Both the position numbers and the translations under genes were made by a program. 64,000 nucleotides of DNA from an uncultured Lachnospiraceae bacterium (GTDB taxonomy: Bacteria > Bacillota > Clostridia > Lachnospirales > Lachnospiraceae), in NCBI GenBank assembly GCA_947628955.1, contig CANRBX010000007.1:22653-86652 (forward strand). Reading direction: 5' to 3'. Below, in pieces: positions 7,859 through 16,271 of the stretch. Within the stretch, counting starts at the first letter, position 1; each line of letters begins with the position of its first letter. The notes beneath the pieces were generated by a model. That model had not been told where the DNA came from, ran no database searches, and saw nothing but the letters and a program-made list of their open reading frames with translations.

Positions 7859-9259
7859 TCAATATGCGTTCTTGTTGATAAAGCCCTTAAACAAAGTCAG
7901 GATCAGGATCTTGATATCCAGGCCGATGGTCCAGTTCTCGATGTAATACAGATCATGCTCGATCCTTTTGCGGATCGAGGTATTTCCCCTGTAGCCGTTG
8001 ACCTGCGCCCACCCGGTCATCCCGGGGCGCACCTGGTGCTTGACCATGTAGCGCGGGATCTCCTCACGGAATTTCTCCACGAACTGCGGGCGTTCCGGGC
8101 GCGGCCCGACAAGGCTCATGTCCCCCTTCAGGACATTAAACAGCTGCGGCAACTCGTCGATGCTGGTCTTCCGGATAAATTTTCCGACCGGCGTGACCCT
8201 CGGATCATTCTTCACCGTCCAGCCCCTGCTCTCCTCCCGCCTGGGCTGAACCTCCATGGAGCGGAATTTATACATCTGGAACGGCTTGTTGTGCAGCCCC
8301 ACACGCTCCTGTTTGAAGATCAGCGGCCCCTTCGAGGTCAGCTTGACCAGAACCGCCGTCACCAGCATGATGGGGGAAAACAGGATGATCGCCGCCAGAG
8401 CGCCGATAAAGTCCATGATCCGCTTCACCATCATATTGAAGGTGTTGGAGAGCGGGACATGCCGGATGTTGATCACCGGAAGCCCGAGGATGTCTTCTGT
8501 GTACGGTTTTGTCGGTATGATATTGCTGTAGTCCGGGATGAACTTTGTGTGCACGCCGGACTTTTCACACATGGCCACGATGCGCTCCAGCTTGTCGTAC
8601 TCGTGCAGGCCGAGCGTGATCGCGATCTCGTCCGGCTGGTTTCCCTCCAGGATATAGCTCAGGCTGTCTGTAAAGCCCAGAACCTCCACGTTGCGGTACA
8701 GCGTCCCCGTGGGCACATTGTCGTCCAGAATGCCCAGCACCCGGTATCCCCACTGCGGGTTCTGCACGATCCGGTCGATGTACTCCTCCGCCGCGCGGCT
8801 GTAGCCCACGAGAATGACATGCTTCTGGTTCAGGCCGATCCTCCGCGCATTCATGAGCACCATGCGCACAATGTTGCGCTCCAGGACCGTCAGCACCACG
8901 TTCAGCACCAGGAACACCAGCATCATCATTCTGGAAGCGTCCATCTGGTGCAGCAGATAAAGCACTGCCATGATGGTCAGCCCGCCGATGATGTTCGCCT
9001 TCAGGATGTTTCCGCCCTCGAGCCGTCTGCCCTGCATCCGCATCGGCGTATAGAGATTGAACGCATAATACAGCAGCAAAAAAGAAGGCACCAGAACCAC
9101 AAGTGCCATCATATAGATCTCCGGCGGAAGGACGCCTACTTCGCGGTTGCTCACGCTCGCAAGCATCACGTACCACGCCGTGAGATAGGACACAATGAGA
9201 ACAACCGCGTCCAGGATCACCTGAAGACGCATAAAATATTTCTGATTATCCCTGATCAA
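7859..9259 (-). CDS. Undecaprenyl-phosphate sugar phosphotransferase (WcaJ/exopolysaccharide polyprenyl glycosylphosphotransferase)
   Basis: A 466-residue polytopic enzyme that starts polysaccharide synthesis by moving a hexose-1-phosphate to undecaprenyl phosphate. The N-terminal half has four hydrophobic helices and a CoA-binding-like domain (VGYSRAAEEYIDRI). The C-terminal bacterial sugar transferase domain has a membrane re-entrant hairpin (KRIMDFIGALAAI), KLTSKGPLIFKQERVG, the FRSM motif and DELPQLFNVLKGDMSLVGPRPERP, all hallmarks of the PGT catalytic core. The C-terminus KGFINKNAY is typical. The likely start is a TTG at 9259 with an AGGGGTGAG site upstream. The sugar (glucose or galactose) cannot be decided. 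Confidence 0.93.
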   Translation of the reverse strand: MIRDNQKYFMRLQVILDAVVLIVSYLTAWYVMLASVSNREVGVLPPEIYMMALVVLVPSFLLLYYAFNLYTPMRMQGRRLEGGNILKANIIGGLTIMAVLYLLHQMDASRMMMLVFLVLNVVLTVLERNIVRMVLMNARRIGLNQKHVILVGYSRAAEEYIDRIVQNPQWGYRVLGILDDNVPTGTLYRNVEVLGFTDSLSYILEGNQPDEIAITLGLHEYDKLERIVAMCEKSGVHTKFIPDYSNIIPTKPYTEDILGLPVINIRHVPLSNTFNMMVKRIMDFIGALAAIILFSPIMLVTAVLVKLTSKGPLIFKQERVGLHNKPFQMYKFRSMEVQPRREESRGWTVKNDPRVTPVGKFIRKTSIDELPQLFNVLKGDMSLVGPRPERPQFVEKFREEIPRYMVKHQVRPGMTGWAQVNGYRGNTSIRKRIEHDLYYIENWTIGLDIKILILTLFKGFINKNAY

Positions 9260-9311
9260 AGCTTCTCACCCCTGATAATGCCAAAGCCGCACGGCTCCCC
9301 GCTGCCCGGCA

Positions 9312-10271
9312 TCAGACCCCTGACAGTCTCCGGACCGTATTGACCCAGAGCTCCCACTGTATCGTCAGATAGTGCGGCAGATTTTCTCTCCGGACTCTGA
9401 CCTTCTTTTCCCTTCTGCACAGCCGGATCCCCTTCCCCAGCCCTGCAGCGTAATCCCTGAAAAAACCGCGGTGCGCAAAAAACCCCATCTTAACCAGAAA
9501 TCCCACCGCCAGAAACGGCAGATTCAGTATGATCTGAGGCCACGGCATATTTTTGTATATCAGATAAATGCTGTTCCTTGAAGAATAGCGCGTCTTGAAT
9601 TCATTGTAAAGGGATCCGCTCGTCGCGCTCCCGACATGGCGCACGACCGCCTCCGGGATATAGTAATTGCGGTAGCCCGCAATCTTCGCCCGGTAGCAGA
9701 TATCGACGTCCTCCAGATAGGCGAAATGCGCCTCGTCAAACAGGCCGATCTCGTCAAAAACAGCCCTGCGGTAGATCGACGCGCCCGCGCAGGCGGAAAA
9801 GACCTCGCAGCTTTTTCTGTACCTGCCCGCCGGCCTTCCCTTGCCGCGCGCAAACGCCCAGCCAAGCGCGCAGTAGAAATCCCCCGCACTGTCGATCCGC
9901 CCCGGATCGTCCATCCGGACCATCCTGGGAGCACAGGCAAAGCAGCGGGGACGCCTGCGGACTGCACGAAGCAGCGTCTCCACAAAGGCCGGCTCGCACA
10001 TCGTGTCATTGTTCAGAAGGATCACGTACGGCGTCCGCGCCATGCGGATCCCCTCGTTTACTGCCGCACAGAAGCCGCGGTTGGAATCAAACCGCCGCAC
10101 TGCAACCTCCGGGTAATGCGTCTGCACAAGCTGCGCGCTCCCGTCCTCGGAGCCGTTGTCGATCAGGATCACAGAAAAATCCCGCACCGTCTGTTTTCTC
10201 AGCGAATCCAGGCAGTTCTCCAGATATTTTGCCCCATTGTAATTTGGTATCACGACAGTTACATCTATCAT
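9312..10271 (-). CDS. Family 2 glycosyltransferase (WbbL-like)
   Basis: A 319-residue GT2 enzyme. Visible motifs are VTVVIPNYNG, ILIDNGSEDGS, LLNNDT (the DxD-equivalent metal site) and YLEDVDICYRAK (acceptor/catalytic ED motif). The C-terminal 80 residues carry an amphipathic or hydrophobic segment (IILNLPFLAVGFLVKMGFF) that probably associates with the membrane. Its order of motifs is closest to WbbL-type rhamnosyltransferases. It lies 13 bases downstream of the 600-residue glycosyltransferase and upstream of the priming transferase, so all act on one lipid-linked repeat unit. Confidence 0.88.
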   Translation of the reverse strand: MIDVTVVIPNYNGAKYLENCLDSLRKQTVRDFSVILIDNGSEDGSAQLVQTHYPEVAVRRFDSNRGFCAAVNEGIRMARTPYVILLNNDTMCEPAFVETLLRAVRRRPRCFACAPRMVRMDDPGRIDSAGDFYCALGWAFARGKGRPAGRYRKSCEVFSACAGASIYRRAVFDEIGLFDEAHFAYLEDVDICYRAKIAGYRNYYIPEAVVRHVGSATSGSLYNEFKTRYSSRNSIYLIYKNMPWPQIILNLPFLAVGFLVKMGFFAHRGFFRDYAAGLGKGIRLCRREKKVRVRRENLPHYLTIQWELWVNTVRRLSGV

Positions 10272-10284
10272 CAGGACTTCCTCT

Positions 10285-12087
10285 TTATCTTTTTTTCAGA
10301 GAGTAGTCGCACGCCTTCAGAGAAAAGCCCGGATTGTAATAGGGGTCTCCCTTCCTCAGCACCTCTTTCCAGCGCGCCTGCATAAAATCAATCTCGCTCT
10401 TAAACCGCAGCTGCTTCTCCGGCGTGTCCTCGTAGCCGCGGGTCTTTGACTCGTAATGGTACATCTCCACATTCGGCTCATAGACGACCAGCCAGCCCCG
10501 GCTGCGCACCCGCAGGCAGAAATCGACGTCGTTGAAGGCCACCGCGATCTTCTCGTCGAAGCCTCCCGCCGCCTCCCAGGCCCTGCGGTCCACCATCATG
10601 CACGCCGCCGTCACGGCGCTCAGATCCTGCTGCAGGATCGCCTTCCTGAGATAGCCGCTGCGCTCCCTCGGCATACCCACGAAAAGGGAGCCGGCCACGC
10701 CGCCGATCCCGACGATCACCCCCGCATGCTGGATCGTATCGTCCGGAAAATACAGCCTGGCGCCGACGATCCCCACGCCGCTTCTCATGCACTGCCCGAG
10801 CATACGCTCCAGCCAGTCCGGCGTGATCACCGTGATATCATTGTTCAGGCAGACGATATACTCTCCCTTTGCGAAGGAAAAGCCGTAATTGTTCAGCGCA
10901 GAGTAGTTAAAACCGTCCTTCCAATATAATACCCGAATTCCGTCTTTTCCGTCAATCTCTTTATAATAGGAAAAAGTCTCCGGCTCGGTACTGTTATTCT
11001 CAATGATCAGAATCTCGTAATTTCTGTATGTGCTCTTCTGCCGGACGGACTCGAGGCAGCTTCGAAGCGTCTCCGCCTGGTCCTTGTTCGGGATCAGGAT
11101 CGAGACGAGCGGCTCTGACGGCAGGCGGTATTTCACGCGGTAGAATCCGGGGAACTTCGTGTCCGTCACCTCGGCGTCCTCCCCGCAGCGCCTGATATGC
11201 TCCAGCACCGCCCTCTTTCCGGCATCATACGCATATTTCTTGCTCATGGGATTGTCCGCTGTGGAGGCCGCGTGCACACGCCAGTGATACAGCACCTTCG
11301 GAATATGCGCGATCTTTTCCGTCTGCTCCACACAGCGGAGCAGAAATTCGTGGTCCTGCGCGCCGTCGTACGCGTCGTCCAGGCCGCCCACGAGCCCGAT
11401 CAGCCTTCTGCGCACCACGAGCAGGTGGCAGATGTAATTGTTCGCGCGCAGCAGATCCAGATTAAAATCCGGCTTGAGATTCGGCTGGAAATGCTCCTCC
11501 GTCTCCCCCCTAATCTTGTCCTCGTCCGTATAGATGATATCCGCCCCCGAGCGCACGGCCTCGCAGGCCACCTCGTACAGGGCGTTTTCCGCCAGCAGGT
11601 CATCGTGGTCAAACAGGGCGACGTATTCCCCGGCAGCAATCGCGATCGCCGCGTTCGTGTTTCCGGAAATTCCCAGGTTCTTTTCAAGGATCTCATAGCG
11701 GATCCTGCCGTCCGCCAGATACTGTCGGACGACGGCCTGCGTCCCGGACGGATCCGGGCTTCCGTCTACCATGCACAGCTCCCAGTGCGGGTACGTCTGT
11801 CTCTGGACAGACTCGATCATCTCCCGCAGGAACCGCTCCGGCGTCTGAAAAAGCGGGACCACGACGCTGATCAGGGGCGGATGGTCCCAGTGCCTGCGGC
11901 GCTGCTTTTCAAGCTCCTGCGCGGAGGGCAGCCCCTGCAGGAACCACTCCTGATAATCGGTCTCAACTTCCTCCATGCGCTCGGACAGACGTACGCGGAA
12001 CTCCCGGAATCCGTACTGCTTCCAGTAAGAGAGTCCTTTTTTTATTGTATAGAAATTCAGGCTTTTCAATACCTTTCGAATGTCCAT
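10285..12087 (-). CDS. Bifunctional family 2 glycosyltransferase (two GT2 domains)
   Basis: A 600-residue protein with two GT-A domains in tandem. A roughly 75-residue helical N-terminus precedes the first domain (ISVVVPLFQTP, LFDHDDLLAENALY, YTDEDKI). The second domain begins at about residue 325 (VSILIPNKDQ, IIENNSTEPETF, CLNNDITVITPDWLERM, AFNDVDFCLRV). The double-domain layout is common in O-antigen and rhamnan-type polymer synthesis, where each domain can make a different linkage. Downstream spacing to the next glycosyltransferase is 13 bases. The ATG at 12087 has AGGAG 10 bases upstream. Confidence 0.9.
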   Translation of the reverse strand: MDIRKVLKSLNFYTIKKGLSYWKQYGFREFRVRLSERMEEVETDYQEWFLQGLPSAQELEKQRRRHWDHPPLISVVVPLFQTPERFLREMIESVQRQTYPHWELCMVDGSPDPSGTQAVVRQYLADGRIRYEILEKNLGISGNTNAAIAIAAGEYVALFDHDDLLAENALYEVACEAVRSGADIIYTDEDKIRGETEEHFQPNLKPDFNLDLLRANNYICHLLVVRRRLIGLVGGLDDAYDGAQDHEFLLRCVEQTEKIAHIPKVLYHWRVHAASTADNPMSKKYAYDAGKRAVLEHIRRCGEDAEVTDTKFPGFYRVKYRLPSEPLVSILIPNKDQAETLRSCLESVRQKSTYRNYEILIIENNSTEPETFSYYKEIDGKDGIRVLYWKDGFNYSALNNYGFSFAKGEYIVCLNNDITVITPDWLERMLGQCMRSGVGIVGARLYFPDDTIQHAGVIVGIGGVAGSLFVGMPRERSGYLRKAILQQDLSAVTAACMMVDRRAWEAAGGFDEKIAVAFNDVDFCLRVRSRGWLVVYEPNVEMYHYESKTRGYEDTPEKQLRFKSEIDFMQARWKEVLRKGDPYYNPGFSLKACDYSLKKR

Positions 12088-12113
12088 CCGGCGCTCACTC
12101 CTGAATTATATTT

Positions 12114-13244
12114 TTAATGAATGAAAAAACTTCGGACGGACTCCGCCACCAGCTCGCGCTCCTCCTGCTTCAGCCCGTAGAACATCGGAAGCCGCAGAAG
12201 CCGCTCGCTGTCCTTCGTGGTGTAGCGGTCCTCCCCGTGGAAGCGTCCGTACTTTTTGCCGGCCGTCGCAGTGTGCAGCGGCACATAGTGGAACACAGAG
12301 TGCACTCCGCAGCTGCGCAGATGGCGGATCATCGCCGCCCGCGTCGGCTCGTCCTTCAGCTTAATATAGTACATATGGGCGTTGTGCTGCGCATAATCCG
12401 GCACAAACGGCTGCTCAAGATATCCCTTTTCCGCAAGATCCCTGAGCTCTCTGTGATAGAAATCATAGGTCGCCATACGGTCCGCCCGGATCTCGTCCGC
12501 GAGCTCAAGCTGCGCCCACAGATAGGCCGCATTCATATCGCTCGGCAGATAGGATGAGCCGTAGCTGACCCACGTATACTTGTCGATCTGGCCGCGGAAA
12601 AACTTGCTCCGGTCGGTTCCCTTCTCACGCAGGATCTCCGCGTCCTCCAGCTTGTCCTCGCGGCTGAACACAACGGCGCCGCCCTCGCCCATCGAAAAAT
12701 TCTTCGTCTCGTGGAAGCTGTAGCAGCCGAAATCTCCGATCGTGCCAAGCGCGCGTCCCTTATAGTATGCGTCCACTCCCTGCGCCGCATCCTCCACCAC
12801 CTGAAGTCCATGGCGCTTCGCGATGTCCATGATCTCATCCATCGCGCAGGCGACCCCCGCGTAATGCACCGGGGCGATCACCTTCGTGCGCTCCGTGACC
12901 GCGTCCTCGATCAGCTTTTCGTCGATATTCATCGTATCCGGACGGATGTCCACAAATACAAGCGTCGCGCCGCGCTGCACGAACGCGTCCGCCGTAGAGC
13001 AGAACGTGTACGACGGGAGGATCACCTCATCCCCCGGGCCGATCCCCGTCAGGTGCGCGGCCATCTCAAGCGCATGTGTGCAGGAGGTCGTGAGAAGCGC
13101 GTGCTTCACCTGAAACCGCTTCTCCATCCATTCGGAGCACAGCTTTGTGAATCTGCCGTCCCCGCAGATTTTCCGCTCCTCAACCGCCTGTTTTATGTAA
13201 TCGAATTCCTTCCCCGTAAACGGGGGCACGTTAAAATCGAGCAT
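12114..13244 (-). CDS. wecE: dTDP-4-amino-4,6-dideoxygalactose transaminase (WecE/RffA-like)
   Basis: A 376-residue PLP enzyme of the DegT/DnrJ/EryC1/StrS family. The N-terminus MLDFNVPPFTGKEFDYIKQA and the KICGDGRFT segment match WecE/RffA, which aminates dTDP-4-keto-6-deoxyglucose to dTDP-Fuc4N using glutamate. The PLP lysine is in SFHETKNFSMGEGG, and the phosphate-binding DAAQGVDA block is present. The substrate would come from RmlA and RmlB, encoded at 24-26 kb. No WecD-type N-acetyltransferase is visible. The start was placed at the ATG at 13244 because GGAGGAGGAAGG lies upstream; the ORF extends further but the family begins here. It is the first gene of the left-hand operon. Confidence 0.88.
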   Translation of the reverse strand: MLDFNVPPFTGKEFDYIKQAVEERKICGDGRFTKLCSEWMEKRFQVKHALLTTSCTHALEMAAHLTGIGPGDEVILPSYTFCSTADAFVQRGATLVFVDIRPDTMNIDEKLIEDAVTERTKVIAPVHYAGVACAMDEIMDIAKRHGLQVVEDAAQGVDAYYKGRALGTIGDFGCYSFHETKNFSMGEGGAVVFSREDKLEDAEILREKGTDRSKFFRGQIDKYTWVSYGSSYLPSDMNAAYLWAQLELADEIRADRMATYDFYHRELRDLAEKGYLEQPFVPDYAQHNAHMYYIKLKDEPTRAAMIRHLRSCGVHSVFHYVPLHTATAGKKYGRFHGEDRYTTKDSERLLRLPMFYGLKQEERELVAESVRSFFIH

Positions 13245-13308
13245 AGCCCCTTCCTCCTCCGGTGCCGATATGCCTCTGCCGTCAGCAAACCATAATTCGA
13301 CAACTACA

Positions 13309-13337
13309 ATAATAGTAAAATAAGTCTTTCCTGTCAA
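13309..13337 (-). promoter_or_regulatory. Predicted sigma-A promoter of the wecE-glycosyltransferase operon
   Basis: On the minus strand, TTGACA (13332-13337), a 17-base spacer and TATTAT (13309-13314). This is one of the best promoters in the window and is divergent from the yfhO promoter about 40 bases away. Confidence 0.8.
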
Positions 13338-13350
13338 GTCTGCCTTTCCA

Positions 13351-13378
13351 TTGCGGATATTTCATGATAAGATAAAAT
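13351..13378 (+). promoter_or_regulatory. Possible promoter of the yfhO-like gene
   Basis: TTGCGG (13351-13356), a 16-base spacer and TAAAAT (13373-13378), about 25 bases before the plus-strand start codon. The -35 is a partial match. Confidence 0.45.
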
Positions 13379-13403
13379 AAAACGATTCCCCGAGGTGACT
13401 CTT

Positions 13404-16166
13404 ATGTTATATATGAAGAAACTCTTCCGCTCCCCGCGGTCCCGCTCTCTCGCAGTCCTGTGGGGCGCGACGGCGGTCAGCTGCCTTGTCATCTTTTTTC
13501 CCTTTCTGTTCGGAGACAGCCTCGTCGTCTTCAACGACGCCGGCTCGGACACGCGTCAGCAGTATCTGATGCAGTACGCCACGATCGCGAATCACCTGAG
13601 GGACGGCAATTTTTCCCTCTGGGATATGAACATCGGCTTCGGGGCAAGCATGTTCGCGATGAATCCGTTCAGCCTGCTCCTTCTCCCGGTCTACGCGGCC
13701 GGAGCGGTCCTGGGCACCGGGCACATGCCCACCCTGCTGCTCTATATGATGATCCTGCAGTTTTTTCTGGCCGGCACGTTCTGCTACCTGTTCCTGGATT
13801 GTTTTTCCCTTTCAGAGCCGGGCAAAGTGACCGCCTCCTATCTGTACGCCTTCAACGGGTATCTCCTTGTCTGGGGACAGCACTACCATTTCGGCGTCTT
13901 CTGCGTGGTTCTTCCGCTTCTGCTCTGTCTTCTGGAGCGCGCGCTGCAGAAACGCCGTTTCAGCCCCGCCGTGCCGCTCGTGACCGCGGTCATGGTCTGC
14001 AGCAGCACCTATATGTCCTATATGTCGCTTCTGATGGCCGGCGCATACCTTCTGTACCGCGCGGTTCTCGAAGACGGTGCGCCCATGCGGCGCATACGGC
14101 TGTTTCTGGCGCGCTGCGGCGAGATCCTGCTCGGGCTCGGGCTCGGCGCCGCCGTCTTTCTGCCGTCGGTCCGTTTCCTCACGACAGTCAGCGTACGCCT
14201 CGACAGGGGGAGCTCCTTCCTCAGCCGAATCCTGCAGTACTGCTCCCTGTTTCCGGCGGATTTTTACCGGACCGCCTTTCTGCGCTTCTTCTCGACCACC
14301 TTCGAGGGGATCGCACAGTACAGTGGATACTCAAATTTCTATGAGGCCCCGGTGCTGTTCTTCTCCGTCCTGTTTGTGATCCTCGCGCCGCAGTATATTG
14401 TCTCGATCCGCCGGCAGGAGACGTCCCGGAAAGCAAAGCTTCTCCAGTATGCCGCCGTCCTGTTTTTCGTGTTCTGCATGTTCGTGCGGCTGGGCGCAGC
14501 CGCGTTCAACGCATTCGCCTATCCGTTCTCGCGGCACTCGTTTATCTTTATGCCGCTGTTTGCGCTCGTGTCCGCCCGGGCCCTCGACGAAATCTGCGTC
14601 CGCCGCCGTCTGAGCATTCCGGCGCTTGCCGTGTCCGCCGCGCTCATCGTCGGCGCATGCTGCACCGCACTTCGTCAGATCCCGGAAGCCGAGCTCTCCG
14701 GTCTCAGAGGCGCCGTCGCCGCTGCCGGCGCGGCAGCCGTCCTGATGGCCGTGCTCCTTCTTCTGCTTGGCTCGGCAAAAAAACGGCGTCCGCAGTTTCG
14801 CCGCGCGGCAGCCGTCCTTCTGTTCCTGTGCACCGCCGCGAACGTCTGCGGCGAGGGCTGGCTGTGCTACAACGACCGGGATGTGCTGACCACCACGGAC
14901 GCAGGCTACTGGGGAACCCTGTACGACCCGGATGTGGAGGCCGCGCTCGCCTGGATCAGGGAAAATGACCCCTCCCTGTGCCGCACCGAGAAAACCTACT
15001 ACGCCGGAAGCTACTGCATGGACGGCCTCGCGCAGGGGTACCGCGGCATCAGCGCCTACAACTCGACGACAAACCGCAGCATCGAGGAATTTGTCAGCCG
15101 CGTGATCCCGAACCTCCCGATCATGGCGCACTACGAATACACGTTCCGCCAGATCGGCTACTGCAGCGGATTCAGCACGCTGTTCGGCATCCGGTATCTT
15201 CTCTCCCGGGACGCCTCCCCCGCGCCGGACGGCTTCCGGCAGATCGGGCAGTTCGGAGAGATCCGTCTCTATCAGAATGAAAACATGTCCTCCTTCGCGC
15301 GCTTCTACACAAAAACAGGCGACAGCGCGGTTCTCCGTCAGGCATACGGAAAGGCCGACCTTGAGACGATGCTGCTGGATGTGGCCCTGCTGGATACGGA
15401 CGTCCGTCCGTCGGACGCGGAAAATACGGCAGACCAGACGGCCGCCCCCGCGCAGGAGACGGCCGGAGAAGCATTCTGTTCCGCAGAGGAGCTTCTTGCA
15501 CAGTACGCACTGGATGAGATCGCGTCATACGGCGATATCGCCGCGGACGGCACGGCGGAGTCCGTTCCCATCCCCGTTGACCGTGAAGCCCTTGAAGATT
15601 ACACGCGCGTCTGGCTGGAATTTGATATCGAAACTCCGTCTGTCTGTGACTTTGCGCTGAATCCCGGCAGCTCGATGGAATACCTCTTCCGCACGAATGC
15701 CGGAAAGACCACGCATGTGCAGATGCCGGTGCCGTCCTTCTGCGAAACCATGCAGCTTCACAGCTACAGCGGCCCCTTTGCGGCGCAGATCACCAATATC
15801 CGGCTGCTCGGCTCGAAGGCCGTTCCCGCGCAGGAGCCGCAGGCCAGGATCACGGTTGAAAATCCGCAGAACGACTCCCGGATCTCCGGCACCGTCGCCG
15901 CGGACGAAAACGGCTTTCTGTTTCTCCCGATCCCGTACGAGGAAGGCTGGAGTGCCGCCCTGGACGGGAAAGAGGCAGAGCTTCTGCGCACGGACATCGG
16001 ATTTGTCAGCATCCCGGTGACCCCGGGGGAGCACAGCTTCACGCTCACCTACCGCCAGCCCTGGATGCGGACGGGATTCTGCGTCACCGTCCTCTCGCTC
16101 ATCGCCTGGGCGGCGCTTGTGGTCCTGCAGAGGCGGAAAAACCAGCGGGCAGCCTCCCACGCATAG
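13404..16166 (+). CDS. YfhO-family polytopic membrane protein
   Basis: A 920-residue membrane protein with about a dozen hydrophobic segments in the first 500 residues and a large extracellular C-terminal domain. The block DAGSDTRQQYLMQYATIANH followed by GNFSLWDMNIGFG is the YfhO (Pfam PF09586) signature. These GT-C-like proteins are linked to glycosylation of wall polymers, for example adding sugars to lipoteichoic acid in Bacillus and Listeria relatives. The start was set at the ATG at 13404 with GAGGTG 8 bases upstream. It stands alone on the plus strand between two polysaccharide operons read the other way, so it probably modifies the same polymer. Confidence 0.85.
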   Translation: MLYMKKLFRSPRSRSLAVLWGATAVSCLVIFFPFLFGDSLVVFNDAGSDTRQQYLMQYATIANHLRDGNFSLWDMNIGFGASMFAMNPFSLLLLPVYAAGAVLGTGHMPTLLLYMMILQFFLAGTFCYLFLDCFSLSEPGKVTASYLYAFNGYLLVWGQHYHFGVFCVVLPLLLCLLERALQKRRFSPAVPLVTAVMVCSSTYMSYMSLLMAGAYLLYRAVLEDGAPMRRIRLFLARCGEILLGLGLGAAVFLPSVRFLTTVSVRLDRGSSFLSRILQYCSLFPADFYRTAFLRFFSTTFEGIAQYSGYSNFYEAPVLFFSVLFVILAPQYIVSIRRQETSRKAKLLQYAAVLFFVFCMFVRLGAAAFNAFAYPFSRHSFIFMPLFALVSARALDEICVRRRLSIPALAVSAALIVGACCTALRQIPEAELSGLRGAVAAAGAAAVLMAVLLLLLGSAKKRRPQFRRAAAVLLFLCTAANVCGEGWLCYNDRDVLTTTDAGYWGTLYDPDVEAALAWIRENDPSLCRTEKTYYAGSYCMDGLAQGYRGISAYNSTTNRSIEEFVSRVIPNLPIMAHYEYTFRQIGYCSGFSTLFGIRYLLSRDASPAPDGFRQIGQFGEIRLYQNENMSSFARFYTKTGDSAVLRQAYGKADLETMLLDVALLDTDVRPSDAENTADQTAAPAQETAGEAFCSAEELLAQYALDEIASYGDIAADGTAESVPIPVDREALEDYTRVWLEFDIETPSVCDFALNPGSSMEYLFRTNAGKTTHVQMPVPSFCETMQLHSYSGPFAAQITNIRLLGSKAVPAQEPQARITVENPQNDSRISGTVAADENGFLFLPIPYEEGWSAALDGKEAELLRTDIGFVSIPVTPGEHSFTLTYRQPWMRTGFCVTVLSLIAWAALVVLQRRKNQRAASHA

Positions 16167-16188
16167 ACGCCGGCGGAAAGCTGCCCGC
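16136..16188 (-). terminator. Probable terminator of the right-hand polysaccharide operon
   Basis: Inverted repeat GCGGGCAGC (16145-16153) and GCTGCCCGC (16180-16188). On the minus strand it is followed by TGGTTTTTCC. It overlaps the last codons of the convergent yfhO-like gene. Confidence 0.5.
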
Positions 16189-16271
16189 GCAAAAGCAAAC
16201 CGACAGACCTCTTTCCGCGCAGAGACAGTGAAGCTGCCGCAGGCTGTCAGGGGTCCGACATCCGCCCCGGT

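Noticed and set aside
6662..9343. Long plus-strand open frame of nearly 900 codons, and similar ones at 1964-3859 and 55994-58492
   Set aside because: They lie exactly antisense to clear genes (LCP/priming transferase, clpX, dnaE), have Arg/His/Leu-rich composition, no family motifs and no ribosome sites. They are a by-product of high GC codon use.
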